Source of the DNA: Candidatus Avimonas faecium | Lineage (GTDB): Bacteria; Bacillota; Clostridia; Oscillospirales; Acutalibacteraceae | Length of the DNA stretch: 37,421 nucleotides | NCBI GenBank assembly: GCA_904419005.1 | Contig: CAJFQI010000021.1 | Span: forward strand, 2,340 to 39,760 | Direction: 5' to 3' | Part shown: in pieces, positions 7,756 to 16,751 of the stretch | Layout: each line of letters starts with the position of its first letter | Position numbering within the stretch: the first letter of the stretch is position 1 | Translations under genes and position numbers: made by a program | Notes under the pieces: generated by a model | What the model saw: the letters and a program-made list of their open reading frames with translations, nothing else | Databases searched by the model: none | Told to the model about the DNA's origin: nothing

Positions 7756-7886
7756 TTATTTAAATATATTTTTGTAGATAAGCTTCCCGAAATTTTGTCG
7801 CTTCCTTCCCGCTCCCTGTCTCCCCTTTCGCCAACATTTCCGAAATATGCGGAATTTCGTCCTTTTTTGAAAGTTTTCCCGAGGAG

Positions 7887-7915
7887 TTGACAGGAAATCC
7901 CGGAAAGTGTAGAAT
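7887..7915 (+). promoter_or_regulatory. Sigma-A promoter for the XRE regulator gene
   Basis: TTGACA (7887-7892) and TAGAAT (7910-7915) have a 17-base spacer and lie 36 bases before the ATG at 7952. Confidence 0.85.
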
Positions 7916-7951
7916 GAATTTACGGCATCGGAAAGGGAGGAAGACGCCCCA

Positions 7952-8257
7952 ATGATTGATGTGCAAACCGTGATTGACCGCATTACCACCCTGGCGCGCC
8001 GGCGCGGCGCCAGCATCAACCAGGTTCTGCGGGAAAGCCATTTAAATAAAAGCGTGCTGGACAATATGAAACGCGGCTCCATGCCTTCGGCGGACAAGCT
8101 GGCGGCGCTGGCCGATTATTTTGACTGCTCCGTTGACTTTCTCCTCGGCCGGATAGACACGCCCTCGCTCTTCCCGGCGGAGGAAAAGCCCGCCGCGGCG
8201 GTACCCGCGCTGACCGGGGAGGAAATCGCCCGCCTGCGCCAGCTGATCGGCAGATAA
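7952..8257 (+). CDS. XRE-family helix-turn-helix regulator
   Basis: This 101-residue cytoplasmic DNA-binding protein has an HTH_3 domain at about residues 6-66: GASINQVLRESHLNKSVLDN supplies the two helices, followed by SADKLAALADYFDCSVDFLLG, the classic end of the domain. A Pro/Ala linker and a short C-terminal helix (TGEEIARLRQLIG) follow. GGGAGGAAG precedes the ATG and a near-consensus promoter lies upstream. It is 67 bp ahead of the zinc-ribbon membrane protein gene, so the two may form an operon and the regulator may control it. Target sites are not known. Confidence 0.9.
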   Translation: MIDVQTVIDRITTLARRRGASINQVLRESHLNKSVLDNMKRGSMPSADKLAALADYFDCSVDFLLGRIDTPSLFPAEEKPAAAVPALTGEEIARLRQLIGR

Positions 8258-8324
8258 AGCCCGCCCGCGTCCGTTCATCCTAATATCCTCGTGCGGCCTC
8301 GGGCCGGAAAGGCAGGGAACGTTC

Positions 8325-9323
8325 ATGATCTGTCCCAAATGCGGCAAAACCTACAAAGGGGCTTTTTGCCCCTCTTGCGGCGAAAAGGCCCCGGAGCCGG
8401 CTCCGGAAGCCCGCACCCCCGCCGGCGTAGAAGCGGAAACCGGCGGCAATATGGAAAAAGAATACCGGCAGGACGATGCCCTGCCGGCCTGCCGGCCCAG
8501 CCATTGGCTGCGCAACTCCCTGATCGCCGTGCTGACCCTGGCGCTGCTCTCCGCCGGGGCGGCGGTCGCCGCCCAGCAATACGGCGAGGCATGGGGATTC
8601 CGCCTGCCGGCGGCGGAATCGTCGGATTGGGGGAGCCCCTATGAGGAAACCCTCCCCAGCGGCCATTATGTGGTCGGGATTGATATCCCGGCCGGTACCT
8701 ATACCATCCTTGCGCAGTCCGGGCAGGGCCGGCTGTTCACCGCACAGGGCGTCGTTGACGCGGAGCTGATCGCCGAAGGCGGTCCGGATACCGTCTGCGG
8801 CTATGATGGCGTTGTCCTGGCGGTCGGCGATACCATGACCATTACCGGGATGACCGTACAGGTCACCGGGACGGCCAGCAGCTCTACCTCCGCCCGCAGC
8901 AATACGGCGACCGAAACGGTCACCCTCGCCGTCCTCACCGGGGCGGAGGGCGCCACAACAGGCGGAACCACAGAGACTTCCGGGACGGACGGCACCGACG
9001 AAGGCGGCGAGACCACCGTCCCGCCGGAAACGGGGAAAACCGAGCCGGCCGATACCGAGCCGACATCCCCCACGGCGGCCCTTCCCGCCCCCACGGCTAC
9101 GTTTATTGCCGGCAAGGATTTCCCGGCCGGCGTCTATTCGGTGGAAGTGCTGCGCGGCAGCGGGCAGGTTTCCGCCGGTTCGGTGGAATCTGGCGGCATC
9201 GATTCCGCGATGGCTTTGGAAGAAACGGACGGCGCGGTTAAGGAATTCCGCAACGTCAACCTGTCCGAAGGTCTGGAGCTGACCGTAACCGGCCTGGACA
9301 TCCGCCTGGTTCCCAGCCGTTAG
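8325..9323 (+). CDS. Zinc-ribbon membrane protein with two 'IPAGxY' beta modules
   Basis: This 332-residue protein has an N-terminal zinc ribbon (Cys3, 6, 15, 18: CPKCG and CPSCG), a cytoplasmic linker and one transmembrane helix at about 63-84. Outside lie two related beta modules, about 112-182 (YVVGIDIPAGTYTI) and 259-330 (FIAGKDFPAGVYSV), joined by a Thr/Glu/Pro-rich linker at 205-258. The module resembles a small domain common in Firmicute lipoproteins and zinc-ribbon proteins of unknown function. It lies downstream of an XRE regulator and ends before a strong terminator. The topology (inside zinc ribbon, outside sensor-like repeats) suggests envelope sensing, which is inference. Confidence 0.8.
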   Translation: MICPKCGKTYKGAFCPSCGEKAPEPAPEARTPAGVEAETGGNMEKEYRQDDALPACRPSHWLRNSLIAVLTLALLSAGAAVAAQQYGEAWGFRLPAAESSDWGSPYEETLPSGHYVVGIDIPAGTYTILAQSGQGRLFTAQGVVDAELIAEGGPDTVCGYDGVVLAVGDTMTITGMTVQVTGTASSSTSARSNTATETVTLAVLTGAEGATTGGTTETSGTDGTDEGGETTVPPETGKTEPADTEPTSPTAALPAPTATFIAGKDFPAGVYSVEVLRGSGQVSAGSVESGGIDSAMALEETDGAVKEFRNVNLSEGLELTVTGLDIRLVPSR

Positions 9324-9380
9324 GCGGCGCAGACGCGGCAGGCGGCCTATCGCCCCGCCGTGAAGGGCTTTTCCGCATAC

Positions 9381-9423
9381 AAAGGCGAGGCGCGCCAATT
9401 TAGATGGCGCGCCTCGCCTTTTC
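9381..9423. terminator. Strong bidirectional terminator between convergent genes
   Basis: A perfect 16-bp stem (9381-9396 with 9406-9421) has a nine-base loop and is followed by TTTTC on the + strand. On the minus strand it is flanked by a shorter T-run. It separates the zinc-ribbon gene from degV. Confidence 0.9.
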
Positions 9424-9447
9424 TATCCCGTTTTCGGCAGCGCTGCG

Positions 9448-10305
9448 CTAAAAGGCGACGATCACGCCGCCGTCGTTGGCGTACATGGCGGAAAGCGCGC
9501 CGGTCGGCACGAGGATCACCTCTTTGAGCGCCACGCACTTCTCAACCAGCGCCTCCTTTAAGGCGGCCGCCCGCTCTGGGCAATGGCAGAACGCCAGCAC
9601 AAGGCGCACCGAGCGTTCCCTGGCCCCGGCCGTCAATTCCGCCACCACCTCCGTCAGCCGGTGCAGCGCATTGCGGATGCCGCGGGCCTTGGAGACCAGC
9701 TTGACGTCCCCGTGGCCGTTGTCCCCCATAATCGGGCACAGGGAAAGCACCGAAGCCAGCAGCCCCGACACCTTGCTCAGCCGGCCGCTTTTCACAAAGT
9801 TTCCGAGATCCTCAAGGACAAAAAGGGTGCGCATCTTGGCGATAAACGCATCCGCCAGGGGGATAATCTCGTCAAAGGCCAGCCCCTCATTTATGCGTTC
9901 ATGCAGGAATAGGGCGAGCAGTACCTCCCCGGCGGAGGCGCTTTCCGAGTCAAACACATGGATTTTCTTTTCAGGGAAATCCTCCCGCACCAATTCCGCC
10001 GCTACCCGCGCCGCGTTGTAGGAGCCGCTCAGCTTGCTGGAAAGGGTCACGACAAAGCATTCCGAGGCGGTGCGCATAGGGGCGGCGTATTCCTCGGCAG
10101 AAGGGCAGGCGGAGCTGGCCCCCTGCTTGGAACGCGCCATATCCGCGATCAAGGCCGGCACATCCGCCGTTCCGTCGTCAAGGTATTCCGCGCCCCCGGC
10201 CACTGTTACCTTGAGGGGTGCAACCTCCGCCCGAAGCTGTTCCCTGAGCGCGGGCGTCAAATCGCAGCAGCTGTCTACAATTAGTCGGATATCGGTTTTT
10301 CCCAT
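9448..10305 (-). CDS. DegV family fatty-acid-binding protein
   Basis: This 285-residue DegV-family protein probably binds a fatty acid for the FakA kinase, as FakB proteins do in other Firmicutes. The N-terminal motif LIVDSCCDLTP (8-18) and the central FVVTLSSKLSGSYNAAR (84-100) are characteristic. The usual lipid-contacting TSxPS-type motif appears as SSACPS (64-69). The C-terminal GNFVKSGRLSKVSGLLASVL region is also typical. The start is the ATG at 10305, preceded by GGGAGG; an in-frame start 21 bp upstream has no such site. A near-consensus promoter lies at 10385-10413. No fakA homologue adjoins it, so pairing with FakA is inferred from the family. Confidence 0.93.
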   Translation of the reverse strand: MGKTDIRLIVDSCCDLTPALREQLRAEVAPLKVTVAGGAEYLDDGTADVPALIADMARSKQGASSACPSAEEYAAPMRTASECFVVTLSSKLSGSYNAARVAAELVREDFPEKKIHVFDSESASAGEVLLALFLHERINEGLAFDEIIPLADAFIAKMRTLFVLEDLGNFVKSGRLSKVSGLLASVLSLCPIMGDNGHGDVKLVSKARGIRNALHRLTEVVAELTAGARERSVRLVLAFCHCPERAAALKEALVEKCVALKEVILVPTGALSAMYANDGGVIVAF

Positions 10306-10384
10306 GGTTTTCCTCCCGGTTTGCAATGAGATGGATTGCGAGAAAATTCTGTTTCCAGCATCTCTTTACATAATTTTAAAAACT

Positions 10385-10413
10385 ATATTACCACATATCC
10401 ATCATTCCGTCAA
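10385..10413 (-). promoter_or_regulatory. Sigma-A promoter for the DegV gene
   Basis: On the minus strand TTGACG (10408-10413) and TAATAT (10385-10390) are 17 bases apart, about 80 bases upstream of the ATG at 10305. Confidence 0.8.
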
Positions 10414-10664
10414 CTTCCCGCCATAGGGATGCTATTTCCTAAGGACGCCCCGCCGCCGCGGCCTGTCCCCGAATTATGAAGTACGCAGGACGCAGGCGGC
10501 GCGGCAAAGCCCGCGCAGCCTTGTCTGCGGGAGGGGACGGGGGATATCCCCCGTCAAAGATATCGCAGGATCGCGCTTTCCCGGCCCCTATGTATCCTGC
10601 CTTCCCATCCCCTTTCGCCGCCGCGCGCCTCGGCATGCGCGAGCCGGCAGCCCGCTTCCGCCCG
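10414..10664. other. Gene-free GC-rich interval with a 20-bp palindrome
   Basis: No credible gene lies between the DegV promoter and the end of the fructokinase gene. The one clear structure is a perfect palindrome, GACGGGGGATATCCCCCGTC (10536-10555). It has no adjacent T-run, so it is a weak terminator candidate for the leftward sucrose operon and could be a protein-binding site instead. Confidence 0.5.
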
Positions 10665-11660
10665 TTATCCGGCATCCGGAAGCGACCGCAGGTAGGCTTC
10701 CGTCTCCGCCAGGGTGGGGAGAGCGGGGATCCCTCCTTTTTTGGTGGTGGTCAGGGAACCAACCGCGTTGGCAAAGCGGACGTCGGCCTGAAACGCCTCC
10801 CCGTCTTTGACGTATAAGCCCGCGTCTCCGCCCCGCTGCAGCAGGCGGGATAAAAAACCTCCGGTAAAGGCATCCCCCGCGCCGGTGGTGTCGATAGTTT
10901 TTGCGGGGAAGCCGCCGACGCGCACCGATACGCCCGGCAGGCCCCGCCCGCCCTCGGCATAGGCGCAGCAGCCCTCCGGCCCGAGCGTCACCAGCACAAC
11001 CCGGCAGTCAAAGCGTTCGGCCAGCAGCCGCGCGCCCCTCGCCGGAGCGGTTTCACCGGTCAGGAACGTCAATTCCTCCTGCGACACCTTCAGGATATCG
11101 GCATAGGGTATGGCCCGCAGGATCCATTCCTTGGCCTCTCCGCCGTCCGGCCAGAGGCTGAGCCTCAGGTTCGGGTCGAACGCCACCGTCGTGCCGGCCC
11201 GGCGCGCCAGCACCGCCGCGGCAAGGCTCGCTTCGCGGGAAGGCCCCTCCGCCATGAGCACCGACGAAAAAAAGAAGATCCGCGCGCCTTCGATCGCCTG
11301 CCGGTCGAGTTCCTCCGGCGTGAGCATCGTATCCGCGCCGCCGTGGCGGTAAAAGCTGAAGGAGCGGTCCCCTGCCTCATCCAGATGGACAAAAGACAGG
11401 GTGGTTGGATGCTTCTTATCCATACGCAGGCCGTCCGTATTCACCCCGTTGTCCCGCAGAATCTCCCGCAGGGCGCGGCCGAACGCATCGTCCCCCACCT
11501 TGCCCAAAAAGGCCGTATCCGCCCCCAGCCGGGCAGCGGCGCAGGCCATATTCGCCGGGCCGCCGCCGGGATTGCGTTCAAACAGCGGGCTGCCGTTTTC
11601 GCTTTTCCCCCAGGGCGTAAAGTCGATCAAAAGCTCCCCCAAAGATACCAGATCTGCCAT
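10665..11660 (-). CDS. Fructokinase, PfkB/ribokinase family (sucrose operon)
   Basis: This 331-residue cytoplasmic sugar kinase should phosphorylate fructose to fructose-6-phosphate using ATP. It has the substrate-binding GGGPAN (32-37), the family fold throughout, and the anion-hole and catalytic signature DTTGAGDAF (257-265) with Asp263 as base. The ATG at 11660 follows AAGGAGG at good spacing. A longer open frame to 11801 lacks one. It is last in the sucrose operon, 172 bp after the GH32 gene, and so uses fructose released by sucrose phosphorylase or GH32. Fructose specificity comes from context; the fold alone also covers other sugar kinases. Confidence 0.93.
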   Translation of the reverse strand: MADLVSLGELLIDFTPWGKSENGSPLFERNPGGGPANMACAAARLGADTAFLGKVGDDAFGRALREILRDNGVNTDGLRMDKKHPTTLSFVHLDEAGDRSFSFYRHGGADTMLTPEELDRQAIEGARIFFFSSVLMAEGPSREASLAAAVLARRAGTTVAFDPNLRLSLWPDGGEAKEWILRAIPYADILKVSQEELTFLTGETAPARGARLLAERFDCRVVLVTLGPEGCCAYAEGGRGLPGVSVRVGGFPAKTIDTTGAGDAFTGGFLSRLLQRGGDAGLYVKDGEAFQADVRFANAVGSLTTTKKGGIPALPTLAETEAYLRSLPDAG

Positions 11661-11832
11661 GGCTATGCCTCCTTGCCGAAATTTCTCGGCTTTTTTGAAT
11701 GTTCCTCTGTCCCGCCAGGGGCCGCCCATGCTACAGCCAGGGCGCCTGCGCCTCTGGCCGGAGGCCGTCCCAAGGGATTGTCCCCTTGTGTGCCGCCCCA
11801 TGTTCCAAACGGGCGGCGCGGCCCGAACGGCC

Positions 11833-13440
11833 TTAGAAAGCCGCCTGCCGGCTGCGGGGGAACAGGGGGATCAGCACCGCCTGCCCTTCCCCGTCTATCC
11901 GGCAGGCGACCCGCCCGGCGAGAACCGGCGCAGTTTCGCACGCCATCACCGCCGTGCCGTCCTGCGCATATATCTCCACAATCCCGGTATCCGCGATCAG
12001 CCGCAGGGAAAGCGGCTGATCCGGCGCGAAAGAAAACGACCGGTCGGCCAGCGCCGAAACGAACCGGCAGACGCCGGTTTTCCCGTCCGCCTCGAGCCGC
12101 CCGCAGGGCAGTTCGGCGGTCAGGCGGCCGCTGCGCAAAGCAGCCGCCAGCTCGTAAGCGCCCTCGGCCTCCGCACCGCCGCCGTCCAAGGCAAGGCGGG
12201 GGCCGCGCAGCCGCGCCAGCTCCCGCACAGGGCGCATACGCAGGCGGAGATCCGCGGTCAGGGACAGCTCAACCGGGAGCGCCATCATCCCGGTATAGGG
12301 CAGCCGCCCCTCTCCCCCGCCGGGCGGGTTCGGCGTGCGCAGCCAGGATAGGCTGACCGTACGTCCGTCCTCCAGGCCGGAAAAGGTCTGCGCCGCATAG
12401 GGCAGCAGGGTCACGCCGGGTTGGGGCGCCTGCCCGGGGGGATTGACGCTGCCTCCCGCGTAGGCGCAGCGGCGGGGGGCCTGCGGATAAAAGCGGGTGC
12501 CGTCAAACCCGCCCACGAAATAATAGCCGTCCGCCGTCCAGAAAACCCAGTGCCGGGAGCCGTCGTCCGCCGCCAGTTCAAAGAGGTCGGGGCACTCCCA
12601 CGCCCCCGGCAGGCAAAGACGGCTGGCCTCCCGCCAGTGCAGGAGGTCGGCGGACCGGTAAAGGGCGAATTCCTCGCCCGAAAGATACAGGGCCATCCCA
12701 TACGTTTTGGTCGGGGCGTGGTAAAAAACCTTGGGATCCCGCGCCCCCTCCGCCGCAGCGGGAACCATCACCCGCCCTGTTTTTTCCAGCCTCATCCCGT
12801 CCGGCGAGCCCACGGCCAGGTATTGTTCAAACGGCCGGCCCGCCGACCAGCGGTTGGTGCCGCCGGCAGCGGTGTAATAATACAAAACACGGCCCGGCCC
12901 ATACCCCGCCGCACCGGCGTCGTCCCGCACCGCGCTGCCCGAATATATCGTCCCCGTCCCGTCCGGGTGCAGAACCGGGTCGTCCCACTGCCAATGCAGC
13001 AAATCCGGGCTGTGCGCGTGGCCCCAGGTCATATTCCCCCACACCACGTCGTAGGGGTTGTACTGGTAGCAAAGGTGGTAATTCCCCTGGAAATACACCA
13101 GCCCGTTCGGGTCGTTGATCCACCCCGCCGGCGGGGTAAAATGCAGGAGCGGGCGGGGGCAGGCCGGCGGAGCCGGCGGAGCGTCCGCGTCCTTCAGGCA
13201 GGCCGCCCAGCCGGCAGGGGCCCCTTCAAAACGCAGGGCGCGTCCGTGGTAATCGGCAGCCCGCAGGCAGGCGTAAAACCCTCCCGTTCCCTCAACCGGC
13301 GCGCCGGCTTCCGGCAGGGCGCAGGGGATTTCCATCTCAAACGCCTTCTCCCGCCCGCAGACGATCTCCACATGCCGCTTGGGCGCGTCCGGATGGACGG
13401 GAAGCCATAGGTAATCGCCTTGGACGATCCTTTGCTCCAA
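11833..13440 (-). CDS. GH32 beta-fructofuranosidase (cytoplasmic)
   Basis: This 535-residue glycoside hydrolase should release fructose from sucrose or fructo-oligosaccharides. The three catalytic motifs are WINDPNG with nucleophile Asp110, RDPK with stabilising Asp235 and WECPDLF with acid/base Glu282. About 100 residues precede the five-blade propeller and form an extra N-terminal beta domain, and a beta-sandwich with the usual GH32 C-terminal look ends the protein. No signal peptide is present, so it should act on imported sugar. The start is a TTG at 13440, well placed after GAGGAGGGG. It follows the second permease gene by about 145 bp. With sucrose phosphorylase in the same operon, fructo-oligosaccharides are a likely substrate, by inference. 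Confidence 0.93.
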   Translation of the reverse strand: MEQRIVQGDYLWLPVHPDAPKRHVEIVCGREKAFEMEIPCALPEAGAPVEGTGGFYACLRAADYHGRALRFEGAPAGWAACLKDADAPPAPPACPRPLLHFTPPAGWINDPNGLVYFQGNYHLCYQYNPYDVVWGNMTWGHAHSPDLLHWQWDDPVLHPDGTGTIYSGSAVRDDAGAAGYGPGRVLYYYTAAGGTNRWSAGRPFEQYLAVGSPDGMRLEKTGRVMVPAAAEGARDPKVFYHAPTKTYGMALYLSGEEFALYRSADLLHWREASRLCLPGAWECPDLFELAADDGSRHWVFWTADGYYFVGGFDGTRFYPQAPRRCAYAGGSVNPPGQAPQPGVTLLPYAAQTFSGLEDGRTVSLSWLRTPNPPGGGEGRLPYTGMMALPVELSLTADLRLRMRPVRELARLRGPRLALDGGGAEAEGAYELAAALRSGRLTAELPCGRLEADGKTGVCRFVSALADRSFSFAPDQPLSLRLIADTGIVEIYAQDGTAVMACETAPVLAGRVACRIDGEGQAVLIPLFPRSRQAAF

Positions 13441-13585
13441 CCCGGTCCCCTCCTCTTCTCTTCGCTTGCTGTGCCCGGATCCTTCCCCGGCTTCCGCCGG
13501 CGTATCCTATCTGGTTTCAGTATACCGCGATCCCCGGCGCTGTCAAGACGGGTACAAACTGTCACCGGGGACGCGGCGGGACGCC

Positions 13586-14458
13586 CTACGCTTTGACCGC
13601 GCCGGAGATCACGCCCGCAATGATCTGCCTTTGCAGGAACACATACAGCAGGATCACCGGCAGCGCCGTCAGGCAGAGGGCCGCCATAATGGCGCCGTAG
13701 TCCACCGTATAAGCGCCGTAAAAGGAGTAGGTGGAAAGCGGCAGGGTGTAAGCGCTCCTATTGTTGGAAAGGACCAGGCTGGGGAGCAGGTAGTCGTTCC
13801 ATACCCACAGCACATCCAGCACCACGATGGTCGCGGTGGTCGGCTTCATCAGGGGGAACACCACCCGGAAAAAGGCCTGGAGCCGGCTGCACCCGTCAAG
13901 CATCGCCGCTTCTTCCAGGGACAGGGGGATCCCGCTGCGGATGAAGCCGTGGTAGATAAAGACCGCCATGCTCACGCCGAAGCCGACGTTCATGGCAATG
14001 AGGGTATACGGGTTCCCCAGCATGTGCAGCGTCCCGCCGTAAATCGACACCAGCGGGATCATAATCACCTGGAAAGGGACGATCATGGCCGCGATCATCG
14101 CGCCGAAAAACAGCTTGTTGAATTTCCAGTCATAGCGGACGAAAAACCAGGCGGTCATAGAGGAAATCAGCACGATCAGCGCGACGCTGGCCACCGTGAC
14201 CAGCAGGGAATTGGCGAAGGAGCGGAGAAAATCCATCCGTTCAAACGCCTTGGTAAAATTATCCAGCGTCGCGCCTTTGGGGTCAACCAGGGCCAGGGGC
14301 GACTTCAGGATGGCGCCGTTGCTTTTGAAGGCGTTGACCACCACAAGGAAAAAGGGGGCCATATACAGAAGCAGCAGCGCAAAAAGCAGCACCGTTTTCA
14401 CAAGGGCCCCGGCTTTTTTCCCCGGCCCTGCGCGCCGTCCCGTTTGATCCTGCGTCAC
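13586..14458 (-). CDS. ABC sugar transporter permease, MalG/LacG type
   Basis: This 290-residue inner-membrane permease has about six transmembrane helices. The cytoplasmic EAA loop that contacts the ATPase is SLEEAAMLDGCSRLQAFFRV, followed by VFPLMKP. The GTG start at 14458 overlaps the stop of the upstream permease by four bases (GTGA), implying translational coupling. It forms the transport channel with that permease and the binding lipoprotein. No ABC ATPase is encoded in the operon, so a shared MsmK/MalK-type ATPase elsewhere is expected. Sucrose or fructo-oligosaccharide as cargo is inferred from the neighbours. Confidence 0.94.
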   Translation of the reverse strand: MTQDQTGRRAGPGKKAGALVKTVLLFALLLLYMAPFFLVVVNAFKSNGAILKSPLALVDPKGATLDNFTKAFERMDFLRSFANSLLVTVASVALIVLISSMTAWFFVRYDWKFNKLFFGAMIAAMIVPFQVIMIPLVSIYGGTLHMLGNPYTLIAMNVGFGVSMAVFIYHGFIRSGIPLSLEEAAMLDGCSRLQAFFRVVFPLMKPTTATIVVLDVLWVWNDYLLPSLVLSNNRSAYTLPLSTYSFYGAYTVDYGAIMAALCLTALPVILLYVFLQRQIIAGVISGAVKA

Positions 14459-15330
14459 GCCTCCACCTCCCTGCGCTTGCCGAGCACGACCTGGGTGATG
14501 CAGATGGCGGCGACCACCGCAAAAAGGACGAACGCCTCCGCCTGCCCCACCCCGTATTCGCGGGACAGGAACGCTTTGTCGTACACATGCATGGCCGCCA
14601 TCCGGGTCGCGTTGTACGGCCCTCCGTCGGTGAGGGAAAGGTTCAGGTCGTACACCATAAAGCAGCGCTGGATGGACAAAAACAGGCAGATGACAAAGCT
14701 GGGCGCCATCAGGGGCAGCACGATCTTCCGGGTCGTCTGCCAGGAGGTGCAGCCGTCAATGCCCGACGCCTCCATCAGGTCGCGGGGGATCCCCATAAAG
14801 CCGGCGACATAGATGATCATCATGTAGCCGGAATACTGCCAGACCGTCACAATCACCATCGCCCAGAACGCCTTGGCAGGGTCCCCCAGGAAGGTGTTCG
14901 CAAAAAAGGGGATGCTGCCGCCCAGCGCCGTGAGCGCGCGGTTAAATACAAACTGCCAGATAAAGCCGAGGACGATCCCGCCGATCAGGTTGGGGGTAAA
15001 GAAAGCGGAGCGCAGGAAGTTCTGCCCCTTCACGCCGCTGGTGAGCAGATACGCCAGCACAAACGCCAGCAGGTTGATGAGGAAAACCGAAACGACGACA
15101 TAGCGTATGGTCAGCCACAGGGACTGCCAAAACGCGCCGTCCGCAAAAACCGCCCGGTAGTTTTCCAGCCACACAAAATCCTTCACCTGGGAGATGCCGT
15201 CCCAGTTGGTAAAGGTCAGGTACAGCCCGTAAATTACCGGGACCACGACCACGGCGCTGAAGAAAAACAGCGCCGGAAAGCCGAAGGTCAGGAACACCTT
15301 CGCCCTGCCCAGCCTGGTTTTTTCGCCCAT
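14455..15330 (-). CDS. ABC sugar transporter permease, MalF/UgpA type
   Basis: This 291-residue permease has six predicted transmembrane helices, beginning with VFLTFGFPALFFFSAVVVVP. Its EAA loop reads PRDLMEASGIDGCTSWQTTR followed by IVLPLMAP. The ATG at 15330 lies five to six bases after AAAGGTGG and is preferred over a GTG nine bases upstream. Its end overlaps the second permease by GTGA. It follows the binding-protein gene by about 86 bp. It is the partner channel subunit of the sucrose/fructoside importer. Confidence 0.94.
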   Translation of the reverse strand: MGEKTRLGRAKVFLTFGFPALFFFSAVVVVPVIYGLYLTFTNWDGISQVKDFVWLENYRAVFADGAFWQSLWLTIRYVVVSVFLINLLAFVLAYLLTSGVKGQNFLRSAFFTPNLIGGIVLGFIWQFVFNRALTALGGSIPFFANTFLGDPAKAFWAMVIVTVWQYSGYMMIIYVAGFMGIPRDLMEASGIDGCTSWQTTRKIVLPLMAPSFVICLFLSIQRCFMVYDLNLSLTDGGPYNATRMAAMHVYDKAFLSREYGVGQAEAFVLFAVVAAICITQVVLGKRREVEA

Positions 15331-15416
15331 AGGAACCACCTTTCCGAGAAAACTTGCACGCGCCGCCGGTCATTCCGCCTGTATGGGGGAAGAGGCGGGG
15401 CGCCGCCGGCGGGACG

Positions 15417-16697
15417 CTACGCCTTGCCCTTCCAATACGTTTCAACGGCGGAGGCCAGCCCTGCGCGGTCAATCCGCCCCGCCAGATATTCCTGCATTGA
15501 GCCGCCGAGCGCCGACCAATGGTCGGACGGCACGATTGGGCTGAACGCAATTTTCCCCTCGGCCACATAGGACTTCACGGCCTTGCTTAAGGGGTCCGCG
15601 GGCTCATTGGGATTATTGTCAAACGCCGGGACCATATTCAAGGTTTCCACCACCTGCTTCTGCCCCACGGGATCGGCATACAGCCAATTCAGGAAATCCT
15701 TGGCCATCTGCTGCTCCTCCTCGGTGGCCTTCACCCGGTCAATCATAATCTGCTTGGAGCCGGCGCCCACCAGCGTCGTATTGGCAAAGTCCTGCGCGTC
15801 GTTGCCCATCGGCAGCGGCATCAGCCCGAATTCCGCCGTGGAATCCTCGTCAAGAAAGGCAGCCATGTTCGGCCACGCCCAGTTGCCGTTGTACCAGAAC
15901 GCCACTTCGCCCTCCACGATATAGGAGGGATCGACCGCATAGTCGGCCGCCATCGGGTCCGCCTTGCTGATATTGTTCGCCTTCAGCAGGTCAAAGGTAT
16001 CCATCAATTGGTTGAAGCGGGTGTTTGCCGCCACATCCGCCGTCCCGGCGCGCAGCTCGTCCAGAAAGGCCTCCCGGCCCTCTTCGGTGTCGGCCTGGGC
16101 CTCGTACAGGGTGCCCAGGACGTGGGAACCCAGGGACCAATCCTCTTTGGTGACCGCAACCGGGGTTTCCATCCCGTTGGCCTTCAGCTCGTCCAGCAGT
16201 ACCCGGAAGGTCTCGTAGGTGTTGTACGCCGCCGGGTCAAAGGAATGGCCCAGCGTTTTCTCAATCGCCGTTTTGTTGTAAATCAGGCCCTTGCCCTCAA
16301 CCCCCATGGGGAAGGAATACACCTTGCCGTCCAGCGGGTAGGTCTGCCCGCCGGCATCCTTGGCCCATTCCTCGTCCGACAGGTCGAGCGCCTTTTCCTC
16401 ATATAAGGCGGCGACGTCGCTGATATCAAGCATCGCCAGGGTGGGCGGGTTCCCGGCGTTGTACATGGAGGAGATCGTGGCAAAGGGGGAGGAGCCGGTC
16501 GGCGCGGCGGTAATCTCCACCGTGACGCCGGTCTCCTCTTTATACAGCTCCGCCAGATCCTCAAACTCCGCCTGGATCTCGCCTTTGGTATTCAGCATGG
16601 TAATCCTTTTGCCGTCGTCCTTGCCGCCGCAGCCCGTCAAAGCAAGGGACAGACCGGCGGCGAGCAGCGCGCCAAACAAACGCCGTTTCCTTTTCAT
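15417..16697 (-). CDS. Sugar-binding lipoprotein of the sucrose/fructoside ABC importer
   Basis: This 426-residue extracellular solute-binding protein (family 1) has a basic start, a hydrophobic core and lipobox LTGC with acylated Cys23. The mature part has family features: ITMLNTKGEIQAEFEDLAELYKEE at the first strand and helix, KVYSFPMGVEGKGLIYNKTA, and a conserved C-terminal region with FLNWLYADPVGQKQVVE. It should deliver sugar to the two permeases encoded next. An AAGGAG site lies about a dozen bases before the ATG. It follows the sucrose phosphorylase gene by about 54 bp. The ligand is inferred from the operon. Confidence 0.94.
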   Translation of the reverse strand: MKRKRRLFGALLAAGLSLALTGCGGKDDGKRITMLNTKGEIQAEFEDLAELYKEETGVTVEITAAPTGSSPFATISSMYNAGNPPTLAMLDISDVAALYEEKALDLSDEEWAKDAGGQTYPLDGKVYSFPMGVEGKGLIYNKTAIEKTLGHSFDPAAYNTYETFRVLLDELKANGMETPVAVTKEDWSLGSHVLGTLYEAQADTEEGREAFLDELRAGTADVAANTRFNQLMDTFDLLKANNISKADPMAADYAVDPSYIVEGEVAFWYNGNWAWPNMAAFLDEDSTAEFGLMPLPMGNDAQDFANTTLVGAGSKQIMIDRVKATEEEQQMAKDFLNWLYADPVGQKQVVETLNMVPAFDNNPNEPADPLSKAVKSYVAEGKIAFSPIVPSDHWSALGGSMQEYLAGRIDRAGLASAVETYWKGKA

Positions 16698-16751
16698 CCT
16701 GTATTTTCCACTCCTTAGCCGGGGCCGGGCCCCGCTGTCCTCTGTATATGG

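Noticed and set aside
7390-7890. Rightward 166-codon frame over the peptidase relic
   Set aside because: Low-complexity composition, no ribosome site, and the opposite strand has clear peptidase-like motifs.
8280-9398. Long leftward frame opposite the zinc-ribbon gene
   Set aside because: Gly/Arg/Ala-rich shadow typical of GC-rich coding DNA read on the wrong strand; no start site or known domain.
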